Origin: Leucobacter sp. UBA1945
GTDB taxonomy: Bacteria; Actinomycetota; Actinomycetes; Actinomycetales; Microbacteriaceae
Direction: 5' to 3'
Length of the DNA: 30,989 nt
NCBI GenBank assembly: GCA_002336855.1
Contig: DDEV01000084.1
Location: 1-30,989 of the forward strand
Shown: positions 1 to 7,462 of the stretch, piece by piece
Layout: every line of letters starts with the position of its first letter
Numbering within the stretch: the stretch's first letter is position 1
The notes under the pieces: model-generated
Seen by the model: the letters and a program-made list of their open reading frames with translations, nothing else
Databases searched by the model: none
Told to the model about the DNA's origin: nothing
Program-made: the position numbers and the translations under genes

Positions 1-1766
1 GCATCACCATCAAGTCCCAGGCGGTCCGGATGCCGTGGGCGTCCGACGCCGCGAGCGGAGCGAGCCTGGCCTCGGACCACAAGGACGGGCGAGCGCAGCG
101 AGCACCTGGCTCTGCGGGGGGCTCACGGAGGGCGGAGCCCCCTGTGGGTGGGCGAGAGCCCACCGTGTACTGCCTGAACATGATCGACACCCCCGGCCAC
201 GTCGACTTCACCTATGAGGTGAGCCGCTCCCTGGCCGCCTGCGAGGGTGCCATCCTGCTGGTCGACGCCGCGCAGGGGATCGAGGCGCAGACCCTGGCCA
301 ACCTCTACCTGGCCATGGAGAACGACCTGGAGATCATCCCGGTCCTGAACAAGATCGACCTGCCGGCGGCGCAGCCGGAGAAGTACGCCGAGGAGCTGGC
401 CGGCCTGATCGGCTGCGAGGTCGGCGACGTGCTGCACGTCTCCGGCAAGACCGGACAGGGTGTCCCCGAGCTGCTGGACCGGATCGTGGCGCGGATCCCG
501 CACCCCGAGGGCGACCCGCACTCACCGGCCCGGGCGATGATCTTCGACTCGGTCTACGACACCTACCGCGGCGTCGTCACCTACGTGCGGGTCGTGGACG
601 GCAACCTCAACCCCCGCGAACGCATCCTCATGATGAGCACCGGGGCCACCCACGAGCTGCTGGAGATCGGGGTGTCCAGCCCGGAGCCGGAGCCGTGCAA
701 CGGGCTCGGCGTCGGCGAGGTCGGCTACCTCATCACCGGCGTGAAAGACGTGCGTCAGTCGAAGGTCGGCGACACCGTCACGACGAAGCTGAAGCCGGCC
801 GAAGAAGCGCTGCCCGGCTACACCGACCCGAAGCCCATGGTGTTCTCGGGCCTGTACCCGATTGACGGCAGCGACTACCCGGTGCTGCGCGAGGCCCTCG
901 ACAAGCTCAAGCTCTCTGACGCCGCGCTGCAGTACGAGCCCGAGACCTCGGTCGCGCTCGGCTTCGGTTTTCGCTGCGGCTTTCTCGGCCTCTTGCACCT
1001 CGAGATCATCAGCGAGCGCCTGCGCCGCGAGTTCGATCTCGACCTCATCGCCACGGCTCCGAGCGTGGTCTACCAGGTCACGCGAGAAGACGGCGCCGAT
1101 GTGACGGTGACAAACCCGAGCGAGTACCCAGACGGCAAGATCGGCAGTGTGCGCGAGCCCATGGTGCGCGTCGCGATCCTCGCCCCCAAAGACTACGTCG
1201 GCACCATCATGGAGCTCTGCCAGTCGAGGCGCGGCAGCCTGATGGGCATGGAGTACCTCGGCGAGCGCGTCGAGCTGCGCTATGCGATGCCGCTTGGCGA
1301 AATCGTCTTCGACTTCTTCGACCACCTGAAGAGCCGCACGCAGGGCTACGCGAGCCTGGACTACGAGCCGATGGGCGAGCAAGAAGCAGATCTCGTGAAG
1401 GTCGACATTCTGCTGCAGGGCGACAAGGTCGACGCATTCAGCGCGATCGTGCACCGAGACAGCGCGTACCACTACGGCACGATGATGACCGAGCGACTGC
1501 GCAAGCTGATCCCGCGCCAACAGTTCGAGGTGCCGATTCAGGCGGCGATCGGTGCGCGAGTCATCGCGCGCGAAACTATTCGCGCGATTCGCAAAGACGT
1601 GCTTGCCAAGTGCTACGGTGGCGATATCAGCCGTAAGCGCAAACTGCTTGAAAAGCAGAAAGAGGGCAAGAAGCGCATGAAGATGGTCGGTCGAGTCGAG
1701 GTGCCGCAAGAGGCATTCATCGCTGCTCTCTCGGGAGATGTCGAGGGCAAGGAGCAGAAGAAGTGA
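1..1766 (+). CDS. lepA: Elongation factor 4 (LepA), 5'-truncated by window edge
   Basis: LepA is a ribosome-associated translational GTPase that acts on stalled or mis-translocated ribosomes and in 30S biogenesis. The reading frame is open from the window edge: bases 3-38 encode ITIKSQAVRMPW, the conserved switch I region, so the start codon and P-loop lie upstream. DTPGHVDF (G3) and NKID (G4) follow, then domain II, the EF-G-like domains, and the LepA-specific C-terminal domain ending in a Lys-rich tail (KRKLLEKQKEGKKRMK). About 588 residues are in the window. Two oddities: roughly 40 extra residues sit between MPW and YCLNMIDTPG, where the family normally has only a few; and codon use changes near base 740, from CTG/CGG/GAG-rich to CTC/CGC with mixed GAA/GAG. 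The stop overlaps the next gene's GTG by 4 bases, implying co-translation. The family call is secure. Confidence 0.96.
   Translation, partial: ITIKSQAVRMPWASDAASGASLASDHKDGRAQRAPGSAGGSRRAEPPVGGREPTVYCLNMIDTPGHVDFTYEVSRSLAACEGAILLVDAAQGIEAQTLANLYLAMENDLEIIPVLNKIDLPAAQPEKYAEELAGLIGCEVGDVLHVSGKTGQGVPELLDRIVARIPHPEGDPHSPARAMIFDSVYDTYRGVVTYVRVVDGNLNPRERILMMSTGATHELLEIGVSSPEPEPCNGLGVGEVGYLITGVKDVRQSKVGDTVTTKLKPAEEALPGYTDPKPMVFSGLYPIDGSDYPVLREALDKLKLSDAALQYEPETSVALGFGFRCGFLGLLHLEIISERLRREFDLDLIATAPSVVYQVTREDGADVTVTNPSEYPDGKIGSVREPMVRVAILAPKDYVGTIMELCQSRRGSLMGMEYLGERVELRYAMPLGEIVFDFFDHLKSRTQGYASLDYEPMGEQEADLVKVDILLQGDKVDAFSAIVHRDSAYHYGTMMTERLRKLIPRQQFEVPIQAAIGARVIARETIRAIRKDVLAKCYGGDISRKRKLLEKQKEGKKRMKMVGRVEVPQEAFIAALSGDVEGKEQKK
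39..165 (+). repeat. In-frame repeat/hairpin insertion inside the lepA G domain
   Basis: Between codons for MPW and YCLNMIDTPG lies about 125 bp that LepA proteins normally lack. It contains two 15-mers differing at one base (gcgagcggagcgagc at 51-65 and gcgagcgcagcgagc at 89-103). It then has two consecutive hairpins: gggggctc/gagccccc (117-124 with 135-142, 10-nt loop) and ggtgggc/gcccacc (147-153 with 158-164, loop gaga). The frame stays open, adding a Gly/Ala/Arg/Ser-rich loop. It looks like a small palindromic interspersed element that landed in frame, but I cannot see other copies in this window. Confidence 0.6.
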
Positions 1767-2434
1767 GCGAGGCGGCCGAGCCCGCACGCCGTGAGACGTT
1801 CGTTGATCACGCGGCCGTCTATGCCGCCGTGGGAGCATCTGCCGCCGCAGACCTGCTGCGGTTTCCACCTGAGGGCAGCACCCCGTTTGAAGACCAGCTG
1901 AAGCTGGGCAGCGGTGCCGATCGGTTTCTGACCGCATCGAACGTGCTGATGACCTGGGGTGCGCAGCGCTCTTCGGGCATCGAGGTGGTTGACGTGCAGC
2001 ATGGCGGCATCGAGCACTATGCCGGGGTCGTGTTCGGCTCCGACGGCACGCCAGAAGTCAGCCCCGAGGCTGACGTGCGTTACGGCCCTGATGGCGAGGC
2101 CTTTTTGACCGCTGGCACGACGGCGTTGCTGCGCTGGCCGGGTGGGCGTACTGAGCGCAAGATGCGCGTCGTGTACGTGACCGATGAGGCTCGGCGCGCG
2201 GGGTTTGCGCTTGGCACCGCCGATGAGGCCGGCGTGATCGGCGAAACCGCCTACGTGGTCGAGCACCGCGAAGACGACACCGTGTGGGCAGTCGCCCGCG
2301 GGTTCTATTGGGCGCCCGCGAGCGGGCTCTTCGGGCTCAAAGCACGCGCAGCGATCAGGCTTGCCGTTCGCGACACGGTGCACCAGCTTGCCGCGCTCGC
2401 GCCCGGCGCCGCGTCCGAGCAGAAGACGAGCTAG
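1763..2434 (+). CDS. UPF0548/DUF1990 family protein
   Basis: A 223-residue protein of the DUF1990 (UPF0548) family, whose biochemical role is not established. Recognisable features are the early YAAVGASAA segment, the DQLKLGSGADRFLTASNVLMTW stretch split here as LGSGADRF and ALxxW-like NVLMTW, and a C-terminal part with RVVYVTDE, GFALGT, GETAYVVEH and FYWAP, all typical conserved positions of the family. There is no signal peptide or membrane segment, so it is probably cytoplasmic. Its GTG start overlaps the lepA stop (gtga at 1763-1766), and the next gene starts 2 bases after its stop, so lepA, this gene and hemW are probably one transcript. The family assignment is fairly firm and the function unknown. 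Confidence 0.8.
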   Translation: MSEAAEPARRETFVDHAAVYAAVGASAAADLLRFPPEGSTPFEDQLKLGSGADRFLTASNVLMTWGAQRSSGIEVVDVQHGGIEHYAGVVFGSDGTPEVSPEADVRYGPDGEAFLTAGTTALLRWPGGRTERKMRVVYVTDEARRAGFALGTADEAGVIGETAYVVEHREDDTVWAVARGFYWAPASGLFGLKARAAIRLAVRDTVHQLAALAPGAASEQKTS

Positions 2435-2436
2435 CC

Positions 2437-3681
2437 GTGCCGAGCACGCTCCCCGAGGGCGAGCCTGCGCCGGCTGATGGGCTGCTGCCCGCGTCTGCGG
2501 GTGAGGGCGCCGCGACGCGCGCCTTCGGCGTGTACGTGCACGTGCCGTATTGCCGCGTGCGCTGCGGCTACTGCGACTTCAATACCTACACCGCGAGCGA
2601 GCTCGGCGAGGGGGCGAGCCGAGCCGACTATGCGTCGCAGTTGCGCATCGAGCTTGCGTTCGGGGCGCGTGCGCTTCGCGCATCGGGGGTCGAGGATCGC
2701 CAGGCCGCGACCGTGTTCTTCGGTGGGGGCACGCCGACGCTCCTGCCCGCCAGCGATCTCGTGTCGATGCTCGACGGTGTTCGCGAGCAGTGGGGTGTGG
2801 CACCCGGCGCCGAGGTCACCACCGAGGCAAACCCTGATTCGGTTGACCGCGACTACCTTGCTGCCCTCGTCGAGGGCGGATTCACACGCGTGAGCTTCGG
2901 CATGCAATCGGCGGTGCCGTCGGTGCTTGCGACCCTCGACCGCACTCACACGCCCGAGCGCATTCCGCTCGTGGTGCAGTGGGCGCGCGAAGTCGGCCTG
3001 CAGGTGAGCCTCGATTTGATCTATGGAACGCCCGGCGAAACGCTCGCAGACTGGAAGCGCTCGCTCGACACCGCGCTCGCGTGCGAGCCCGACCACCTCT
3101 CGGCCTATGCGTTGATCGTCGAGCCCGGCACGAAGCTCGCCGCCCAGATTCGGCGCGGCGAGGTCGCCGAACCCGATGATGATCTGCACGCCGAGATGTA
3201 TGAGCTCGCAGACTCCATGCTCGGCGCCGCTGGGTATGAGTGGTACGAGATCTCGAACTGGTCGCGCTCGGTGGAGACCAGGTCGAGACACAATCTTTCA
3301 TACTGGAACGGAGCCGACTGGTGGGGAGCCGGGCCGGGCGCGCATAGTCATGTCGGCGGCACGCGCTGGTGGAACGTGAAACACCCGCGCGCCTACGCGC
3401 AACGCATTGTGTCGGGGGAGTCGCCCGCCCACGGCCGTGAGGTGCTCGACGCTGAGACGCAGCGCGTTGAGCGTGTGCTGCTCGAGACTCGCATCGCAGA
3501 CGGGCTGCCAATTGAGGTGCTGAGCGACGCCGAACGCCGCGCGGTACCAGACCTGATCGCCGATGGGCTGATCGACGGTCGCGCGGCACTTGGCGCTTCG
3601 GCATCTGTGCCTCGAGTGGTGCCGACGATTCGGGGGCGCCTGCTCGCCGACACGGTGGTGCACCGGCTGCTCGGCCGATAG
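2437..3681 (+). CDS. hemW: Radical SAM heme chaperone HemW
   Basis: HemW is a radical SAM protein that binds and delivers heme; it was formerly annotated as oxygen-independent coproporphyrinogen III oxidase-like. The protein has the radical SAM cluster motif in YCRVRCGYCDF (Cx3Cx2C) with an aromatic before the last Cys, followed by FGGGTPTLL, TTEANPDS, VSFGMQS and SLDLIYGTPGE. The C-terminal HemW domain shows YEISNWSR, HNLSYWNG and GAGPGAHSHVGG. I choose GTG at 2437 (414 aa), just after the upstream stop. The frame is open back to an ATG at 2284, but that would overlap the DUF1990 gene by 150 bases and add a non-conserved tail. It lacks the extra cysteine of true HemN (CxxxCxxCxC), supporting HemW. 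Confidence 0.93.
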   Translation: MPSTLPEGEPAPADGLLPASAGEGAATRAFGVYVHVPYCRVRCGYCDFNTYTASELGEGASRADYASQLRIELAFGARALRASGVEDRQAATVFFGGGTPTLLPASDLVSMLDGVREQWGVAPGAEVTTEANPDSVDRDYLAALVEGGFTRVSFGMQSAVPSVLATLDRTHTPERIPLVVQWAREVGLQVSLDLIYGTPGETLADWKRSLDTALACEPDHLSAYALIVEPGTKLAAQIRRGEVAEPDDDLHAEMYELADSMLGAAGYEWYEISNWSRSVETRSRHNLSYWNGADWWGAGPGAHSHVGGTRWWNVKHPRAYAQRIVSGESPAHGREVLDAETQRVERVLLETRIADGLPIEVLSDAERRAVPDLIADGLIDGRAALGASASVPRVVPTIRGRLLADTVVHRLLGR

Positions 3682-3736
3682 CTCAGAGCGAACTGCGGGT
3701 GTGGCGCGATAGCGGCTCTTGCTGAGCTTGCTGCGA

Positions 3737-3742
3737 TACACT
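3737..3742 (+). promoter_or_regulatory. Putative -10 box of the hrcA-dnaJ promoter
   Basis: TACACT matches the TANNNT pattern and lies directly against the CIRCE left arm, placing transcription start inside the operator, as expected for HrcA repression. No convincing -35 is seen at 16-18 bp upstream. Confidence 0.45.
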
Positions 3743-3767
3743 GGCACTCACGAGAAGAGAGTGCCAG
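3741..3767 (+). promoter_or_regulatory. CIRCE operator (HrcA binding site)
   Basis: A perfect inverted repeat, CTGGCACTC (3741-3749), a 9-nt spacer (3750-3758), then GAGTGCCAG (3759-3767). It fits the CIRCE layout TTAGCACTC-N9-GAGTGCTAA, with the conserved GCACTC/GAGTGC cores intact and the outer bases changed symmetrically. It sits 13 nt upstream of hrcA, so hrcA and dnaJ should be repressed by HrcA and induced by heat. Confidence 0.95.
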
Positions 3768-3780
3768 AGGGAGGTGCGGC

Positions 3781-4827
3781 ATGGCGACCGAGCGCGTAAG
3801 TGAGCGCAGTCTCGCGGTGCTGCACGCGATCGTCGGTGACTACGTTGCGACGAACGAGCCAGTTGGCAGCAAGACGATCGTCGAGCGGCATAGCTTCGGG
3901 GTATCGGCTGCCACGATTCGCAACGACATGGCGCTGCTCGAAGACGAAGAGCTGATCGCCGCCCCGCACACCTCTTCCGGCCGCGTGCCCACAGACAAGG
4001 GGTATCGCCTGTACGTCGACACGCTCGCGAGCGTGCGGCCGCTCACGGGCGCGCAGCGCGCGGCGATTGAGCGCTTCCTCGGCGAGTCGCGAGACCTCGA
4101 CGATGCGCTTGCCCGCACGGTGCGACTGCTCTCGCAGCTCACCAATCAGGTTGCGGTGGTGCAGTACCCGTCGCTGCGGCGCACTCAGGTGCGGCACATC
4201 GACCTGGTCGCCGTCGGTGAGAACCGGGTGCTGTGCGTGCTGATTCTCGGCACGGGCGTGGTCGAGCAGCAGCTCGCATCTCTGCCCGCGGCACAGGTGA
4301 CCGACGCCTGGGTGCACGGACTTCGCGAGAGGATCGCGGGCGCGGTCGTCGGGCGCGATCTCGAGGCCGCGGTCGATGCAATGCAAGCGCTCACCGAGAC
4401 GCTGCACGAGTGGGCGCAGCCCGCCGAGGCAGAGCTTGTGCACCGCGTTGCCGACGTGGTGCTCGCTCAGCTGCGCGCGAACCGTAGCGATCGCATTGCG
4501 ATCGCGGGAGCCGCGAACCTCTCAAGGCCCGGCGAGTTTTCAGGCACCCTGCCGTCGGTGCTCGAGGCCATCGAAGAACAGGTGACGCTGCTGAAACTCT
4601 TCGGCGAGCTGGCTCGAGAGGGCCGCGACGTCTCCACGTCGATCGGCCGCGAGAACGAACCGTACGGTTTGCAAGGCGCCGCCGTGATCGCCACCGGCTA
4701 TGAGCGCGAGGGCGAGACCTCGTCTGGCATCGGCGTGCTCGGGCCGGTGCGCATGGACTACGCGTCGAACATCTCGGCAGTGCGAGCCGTGGCCCGGTAC
4801 CTCAGCGGTGCCATCGGCGAAGGCTGA
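3781..4827 (+). CDS. hrcA: Heat-inducible transcriptional repressor HrcA
   Basis: HrcA represses heat-shock genes by binding CIRCE and is kept active by GroEL. The 348-residue protein has the N-terminal winged helix (about residues 1-75), with the signature EPVGSKTIVERHSFGVSAATIRNDM split here as EPVGSKTI and SAATIRNDMALLE, then HTSSGRVPTDKGYRLYVD. The regulatory domain ends with IGRENE and a conserved GVLGPVRMDY near the C-terminus. The ATG at 3781 is preceded by a good ribosome binding site (ggaggtg around 3770) and directly by the CIRCE element, indicating autoregulation. dnaJ follows 87 bases later and is probably in the same operon. Length and motifs are normal for the family. Confidence 0.97.
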   Translation: MATERVSERSLAVLHAIVGDYVATNEPVGSKTIVERHSFGVSAATIRNDMALLEDEELIAAPHTSSGRVPTDKGYRLYVDTLASVRPLTGAQRAAIERFLGESRDLDDALARTVRLLSQLTNQVAVVQYPSLRRTQVRHIDLVAVGENRVLCVLILGTGVVEQQLASLPAAQVTDAWVHGLRERIAGAVVGRDLEAAVDAMQALTETLHEWAQPAEAELVHRVADVVLAQLRANRSDRIAIAGAANLSRPGEFSGTLPSVLEAIEEQVTLLKLFGELAREGRDVSTSIGRENEPYGLQGAAVIATGYEREGETSSGIGVLGPVRMDYASNISAVRAVARYLSGAIGEG

Positions 4828-4914
4828 TCGCGGCGCGAGCACCGGCGCGCGCGGGCATGAGCTCGCGGGCACACAAAATTTCCAACGAACACAGCAAATG
4901 AGAGGCGGCCATTC

Positions 4915-6021
4915 GTGGCGGACCACTACGAGACCCTCGGAGTCTCGCGAGAAGCAACGACCGACGAGATCAAGAAGGCCTATCGGCGTCTCGCAAGGGA
5001 ACTGCACCCCGACGTGAACCCCAGCGAGGAGGCGGCTGAGCGTTTCAAGGGCGTCACCCACGCGTACGACGTGCTGAGCGACCCGAACGAGCGCCAGCGC
5101 TACGACATGGGCGGCGACCAGGGCGGGGCCGGCGGCTTCGGTGGCTTCAGCGACGTCTTCGAGACCTTCTTCGGGCAGGGCTTCGGCGGCGGTCAGCGCG
5201 GCCCCCGTTCGCGCACCGAGCGCGGCGACGATGCGATGATTCGCGTCGACGTCGAGCTCGGCGAGGTGATCTTCGGCGCGCAGCGAGACATCACCGTCAA
5301 CACGGCGGTGCTCTGCGACACCTGCCAGGGCTCGTGCTGCCAGCCGGGCACCTCGCCCGTCACCTGCGACGTCTGCGGTGGCTCGGGCCAGGTGCAGCGC
5401 CAGGTGCGATCGCTGTTCGGCAACGTGGTGACCGCGCACCCGTGCGGCAGCTGCCACGGCTACGGCACGATCATCGAGCACCCCTGCGTGCAGTGCAGCG
5501 GCAAGGGCCGGGTGCGCGAGCGGCGCACGATCAAGATCGATATTCCATCGGGCATCGACACCGGTACGCGCATGCAGATGCGCGGTGGCGGCGAGGTCGG
5601 CCCCGGCGGTGGCCCAAACGGCGACCTGTTCATCGAGTTTCGCGTAATGCACCACGACATCTTCAGCCGCGAGGGCAACGATCTGCTGGCAACCGCGCAG
5701 GTAAGCATGGTCGACGCGATGCTGGGCGCCCCGGCGACCGTCGCGGGCCTCGACGGCGAGGTGCAGTTCGAGGTGCCCGCCGGCACGCAGTCGGGCGACG
5801 TGATCACGATTCGCGCGCGCGGCGTGCAGGGCCTGCACTCGACCACCCGCGGCGACTTGAAGGTCGCCGTGCAGGTGATCACCCCCACCAAGCTCTCCGG
5901 CCGCGAGCGCGAGCTGGTGCGCAAGCTTGGTGACATGCGCAAAGACCCGGCTCCGACGCTCGGCGAGTTTCACCAGGGCTTCTTCGGCAAGGTACGAGAC
6001 CGCTTCTTCCGCGCGGGCTAA
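4915..6021 (+). CDS. dnaJ: Chaperone protein DnaJ
   Basis: DnaJ is the co-chaperone that delivers substrates to DnaK and stimulates its ATPase. The 368-residue protein shows a J domain (residues 3-67) with HPD at 31-33, a Gly/Phe-rich linker (about 68-95), and four zinc-binding CxxC motifs (Cys134/137, 151/154, 177/180, 191/194). The two C-terminal substrate-binding domains follow, with FIEFRVMHH and the VSMVDAMLGA segment. The first zinc repeat reads CDTCQGSCCQPG, with two extra cysteines where CxGTGA is usual; I believe this is a variant seen in actinobacterial DnaJ2 proteins. Starts at GTG 4915 after gagaggcgg. It follows hrcA under the same CIRCE control, and dnaK/grpE are not adjacent, so this looks like the hrcA-linked dnaJ2 copy. 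Confidence 0.96.
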   Translation: MADHYETLGVSREATTDEIKKAYRRLARELHPDVNPSEEAAERFKGVTHAYDVLSDPNERQRYDMGGDQGGAGGFGGFSDVFETFFGQGFGGGQRGPRSRTERGDDAMIRVDVELGEVIFGAQRDITVNTAVLCDTCQGSCCQPGTSPVTCDVCGGSGQVQRQVRSLFGNVVTAHPCGSCHGYGTIIEHPCVQCSGKGRVRERRTIKIDIPSGIDTGTRMQMRGGGEVGPGGGPNGDLFIEFRVMHHDIFSREGNDLLATAQVSMVDAMLGAPATVAGLDGEVQFEVPAGTQSGDVITIRARGVQGLHSTTRGDLKVAVQVITPTKLSGRERELVRKLGDMRKDPAPTLGEFHQGFFGKVRDRFFRAG

Positions 6022-6023
6022 GC

Positions 6024-6785
6024 ATGGCGAATCTGTACTATCGCGACGGCCTCGACACTGGGTTTGTCGTCGGGGCCACCGTCGAGATCTCGGGCGACGA
6101 AGCGCGGCATGCTGTGCGGGTCGCGAGGCTCCGAGTCGGCGAGCACACCCTGATCGGAGACGGTCGGGGCGCGCTCGCGAAGGGCGAGGTCGTTGCGGTC
6201 GATCGCGATCGCTTCACCGTGCGCGTCAACGAGGTGACGGTCGCAGCCGAGCCCACGCAGCAGCTCGTGCTCCTACAGGCGCTCGCCAAGGGTGACCGCG
6301 ATGAGCGCGCGGTCGAACAGGCCACCGAGTTCGGTGTGGACTCGATTGTGCCGTGGCAGGCCGCACGCTCGGTGTCGCGATGGGACGGCGCAGGCGGTGC
6401 CGAGAAACGTGCGAAGGGCGTCGCGAAGTGGGCGAGAATCGCGCGCGAAGCGGCGAAGCAATCGATGCGCGCGTTCATTCCCGAGGTACGGCAGCCGATG
6501 ACGCTGGGTGAGCTCTGCGAGGCCGCGGCGGGGTCAGGCACGTCCGTGGTCGTATTGCATCCGAGAGGTGAGGATCGCCTCAGCGAATGGGCGGCGAGTC
6601 ATGCGGCGGGGGCCGCCCGGATCATGCTCGTGGTGGGGCCCGAGGGAGGCTTCGAAGACAGCGAACTCGACGCGCTCGAGGCGGCGGGCGCGACCGTTCT
6701 CGTGCTCGGCAACACCGTGCTTCGCACGTCGTCGGCAGGCCCAGCGGCACTCGGGGTGCTCAACGCTGCGTTGGGTCGCTGGTAG
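6024..6785 (+). CDS. rsmE: 16S rRNA (uracil(1498)-N3)-methyltransferase RsmE
   Basis: RsmE is a SPOUT-family methyltransferase that uses SAM to methylate N3 of U1498 in helix 44 of 16S rRNA. The 253-residue protein has the N-terminal PUA-like segment (SGDEARHAVRVARLRVGE, about residues 23-42), then LLQALAKGDRDERAVEQATEFGVDSIVPW and REAAKQS. The C-terminal trefoil-knot motifs VVGPEGGFEDSE and VLGNTVLRTSSAGPAAL form the SAM pocket. Length is typical. It starts 2 bases after the dnaJ stop, so it is probably the third gene of the heat-shock transcript, a linkage common in actinobacteria. Only 11 bases separate it from the convergent GntR gene. Confidence 0.96.
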   Translation: MANLYYRDGLDTGFVVGATVEISGDEARHAVRVARLRVGEHTLIGDGRGALAKGEVVAVDRDRFTVRVNEVTVAAEPTQQLVLLQALAKGDRDERAVEQATEFGVDSIVPWQAARSVSRWDGAGGAEKRAKGVAKWARIAREAAKQSMRAFIPEVRQPMTLGELCEAAAGSGTSVVVLHPRGEDRLSEWAASHAAGAARIMLVVGPEGGFEDSELDALEAAGATVLVLGNTVLRTSSAGPAALGVLNAALGRW

Positions 6786-6796
6786 ACCCTGCCTCA

Positions 6797-7462
6797 TCAC
6801 GTCACATCGCGACTCGCTCGGATCAGCGCCGTCGTGTGTGCGAGGTGCACGCGCACGAGCGCCCCGTCACCAGACTGGATCTCGCGAAGGTACTCGCGGT
6901 GCTCAGCCGCCAGACTGCCCGCGGGGTAGTGTGCGCGTACCCCATGCAGCAGCAGAAGGGTCTCCGAGATGAGACCCTCGTGCGCCTCGCAGATGCGTTC
7001 GCTGCTCGACGCCGCGACGAGGGCGGTGTGCACCGCCGCGTGAGCTCGCGTGATCGTGAGCCAGTCGCCACCGTGCTCTGCGGCTTCGAGCGTGGCAATG
7101 CTCGCCTCGATCGGTGCGAGCACGGTGTCGGGCCAGCGCGTTCCGTGGCGTTCGTGCAGCAGGCGCACCGCCTCGGATTCGAGAGCTCCGCGCAAGGCTT
7201 GGAGATCCTCGATCTCTGCAATGCTGAGAGCAGATACACGCGCGCCGCGATACGGCACGAACTGCACGAGTCGCTCTGCGGCGAGCCCCGCGAGCGCGGT
7301 GCGCACCGTGTGCCTCGAATGCGCGTGCTCGCGAGCGAGCTCTTCTTCGCGAAGTGGAGAGCCGGCCTCGAGGCCGCCGCCGAGTATCTGCTCGCGAAGT
7401 CTGTCGGCGATCTGGTCGGACGCCTTTCGTCGTATCGGTGACTCACGCCGTCTGGGGCACAC
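6797..7462 (-). CDS. GntR family transcriptional regulator (FadR/FCD subfamily)
   Basis: A DNA-binding regulator of about 221 residues. The N-terminal winged helix reads IADRLREQILGGGLEAGSPL, EEELAREHAHSRHTVRTAL and AERLVQFVPYRGARV. It is followed by an all-helical FCD ligand/metal domain with RGALESEAVRLL, the AHAAVHTALV histidines and a C-terminal EHREYLREIQSGD...H pattern. I choose GTG at 7462 rather than the longer 7522 start: it has a ribosome binding site (ggagaa) about 8 nt upstream, and the extra Cys-rich residues of the longer form look like read-through of eamA. It overlaps the eamA end by 20 bases, so it is translationally coupled to the transporter. A TnGTnnnACnA palindrome upstream of eamA is a likely autoregulatory site. 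The ligand is unknown. Confidence 0.88.
   Translation of the reverse strand: MCPRRRESPIRRKASDQIADRLREQILGGGLEAGSPLREEELAREHAHSRHTVRTALAGLAAERLVQFVPYRGARVSALSIAEIEDLQALRGALESEAVRLLHERHGTRWPDTVLAPIEASIATLEAAEHGGDWLTITRAHAAVHTALVAASSSERICEAHEGLISETLLLLHGVRAHYPAGSLAAEHREYLREIQSGDGALVRVHLAHTTALIRASRDVT

Noticed and set aside
522..1937. A 471-codon minus-strand open frame across lepA
   Set aside because: It is the antisense shadow of lepA in high-GC DNA: Arg/His/Leu/Asp-rich with no recognisable domain, while the + frame has all LepA motifs.
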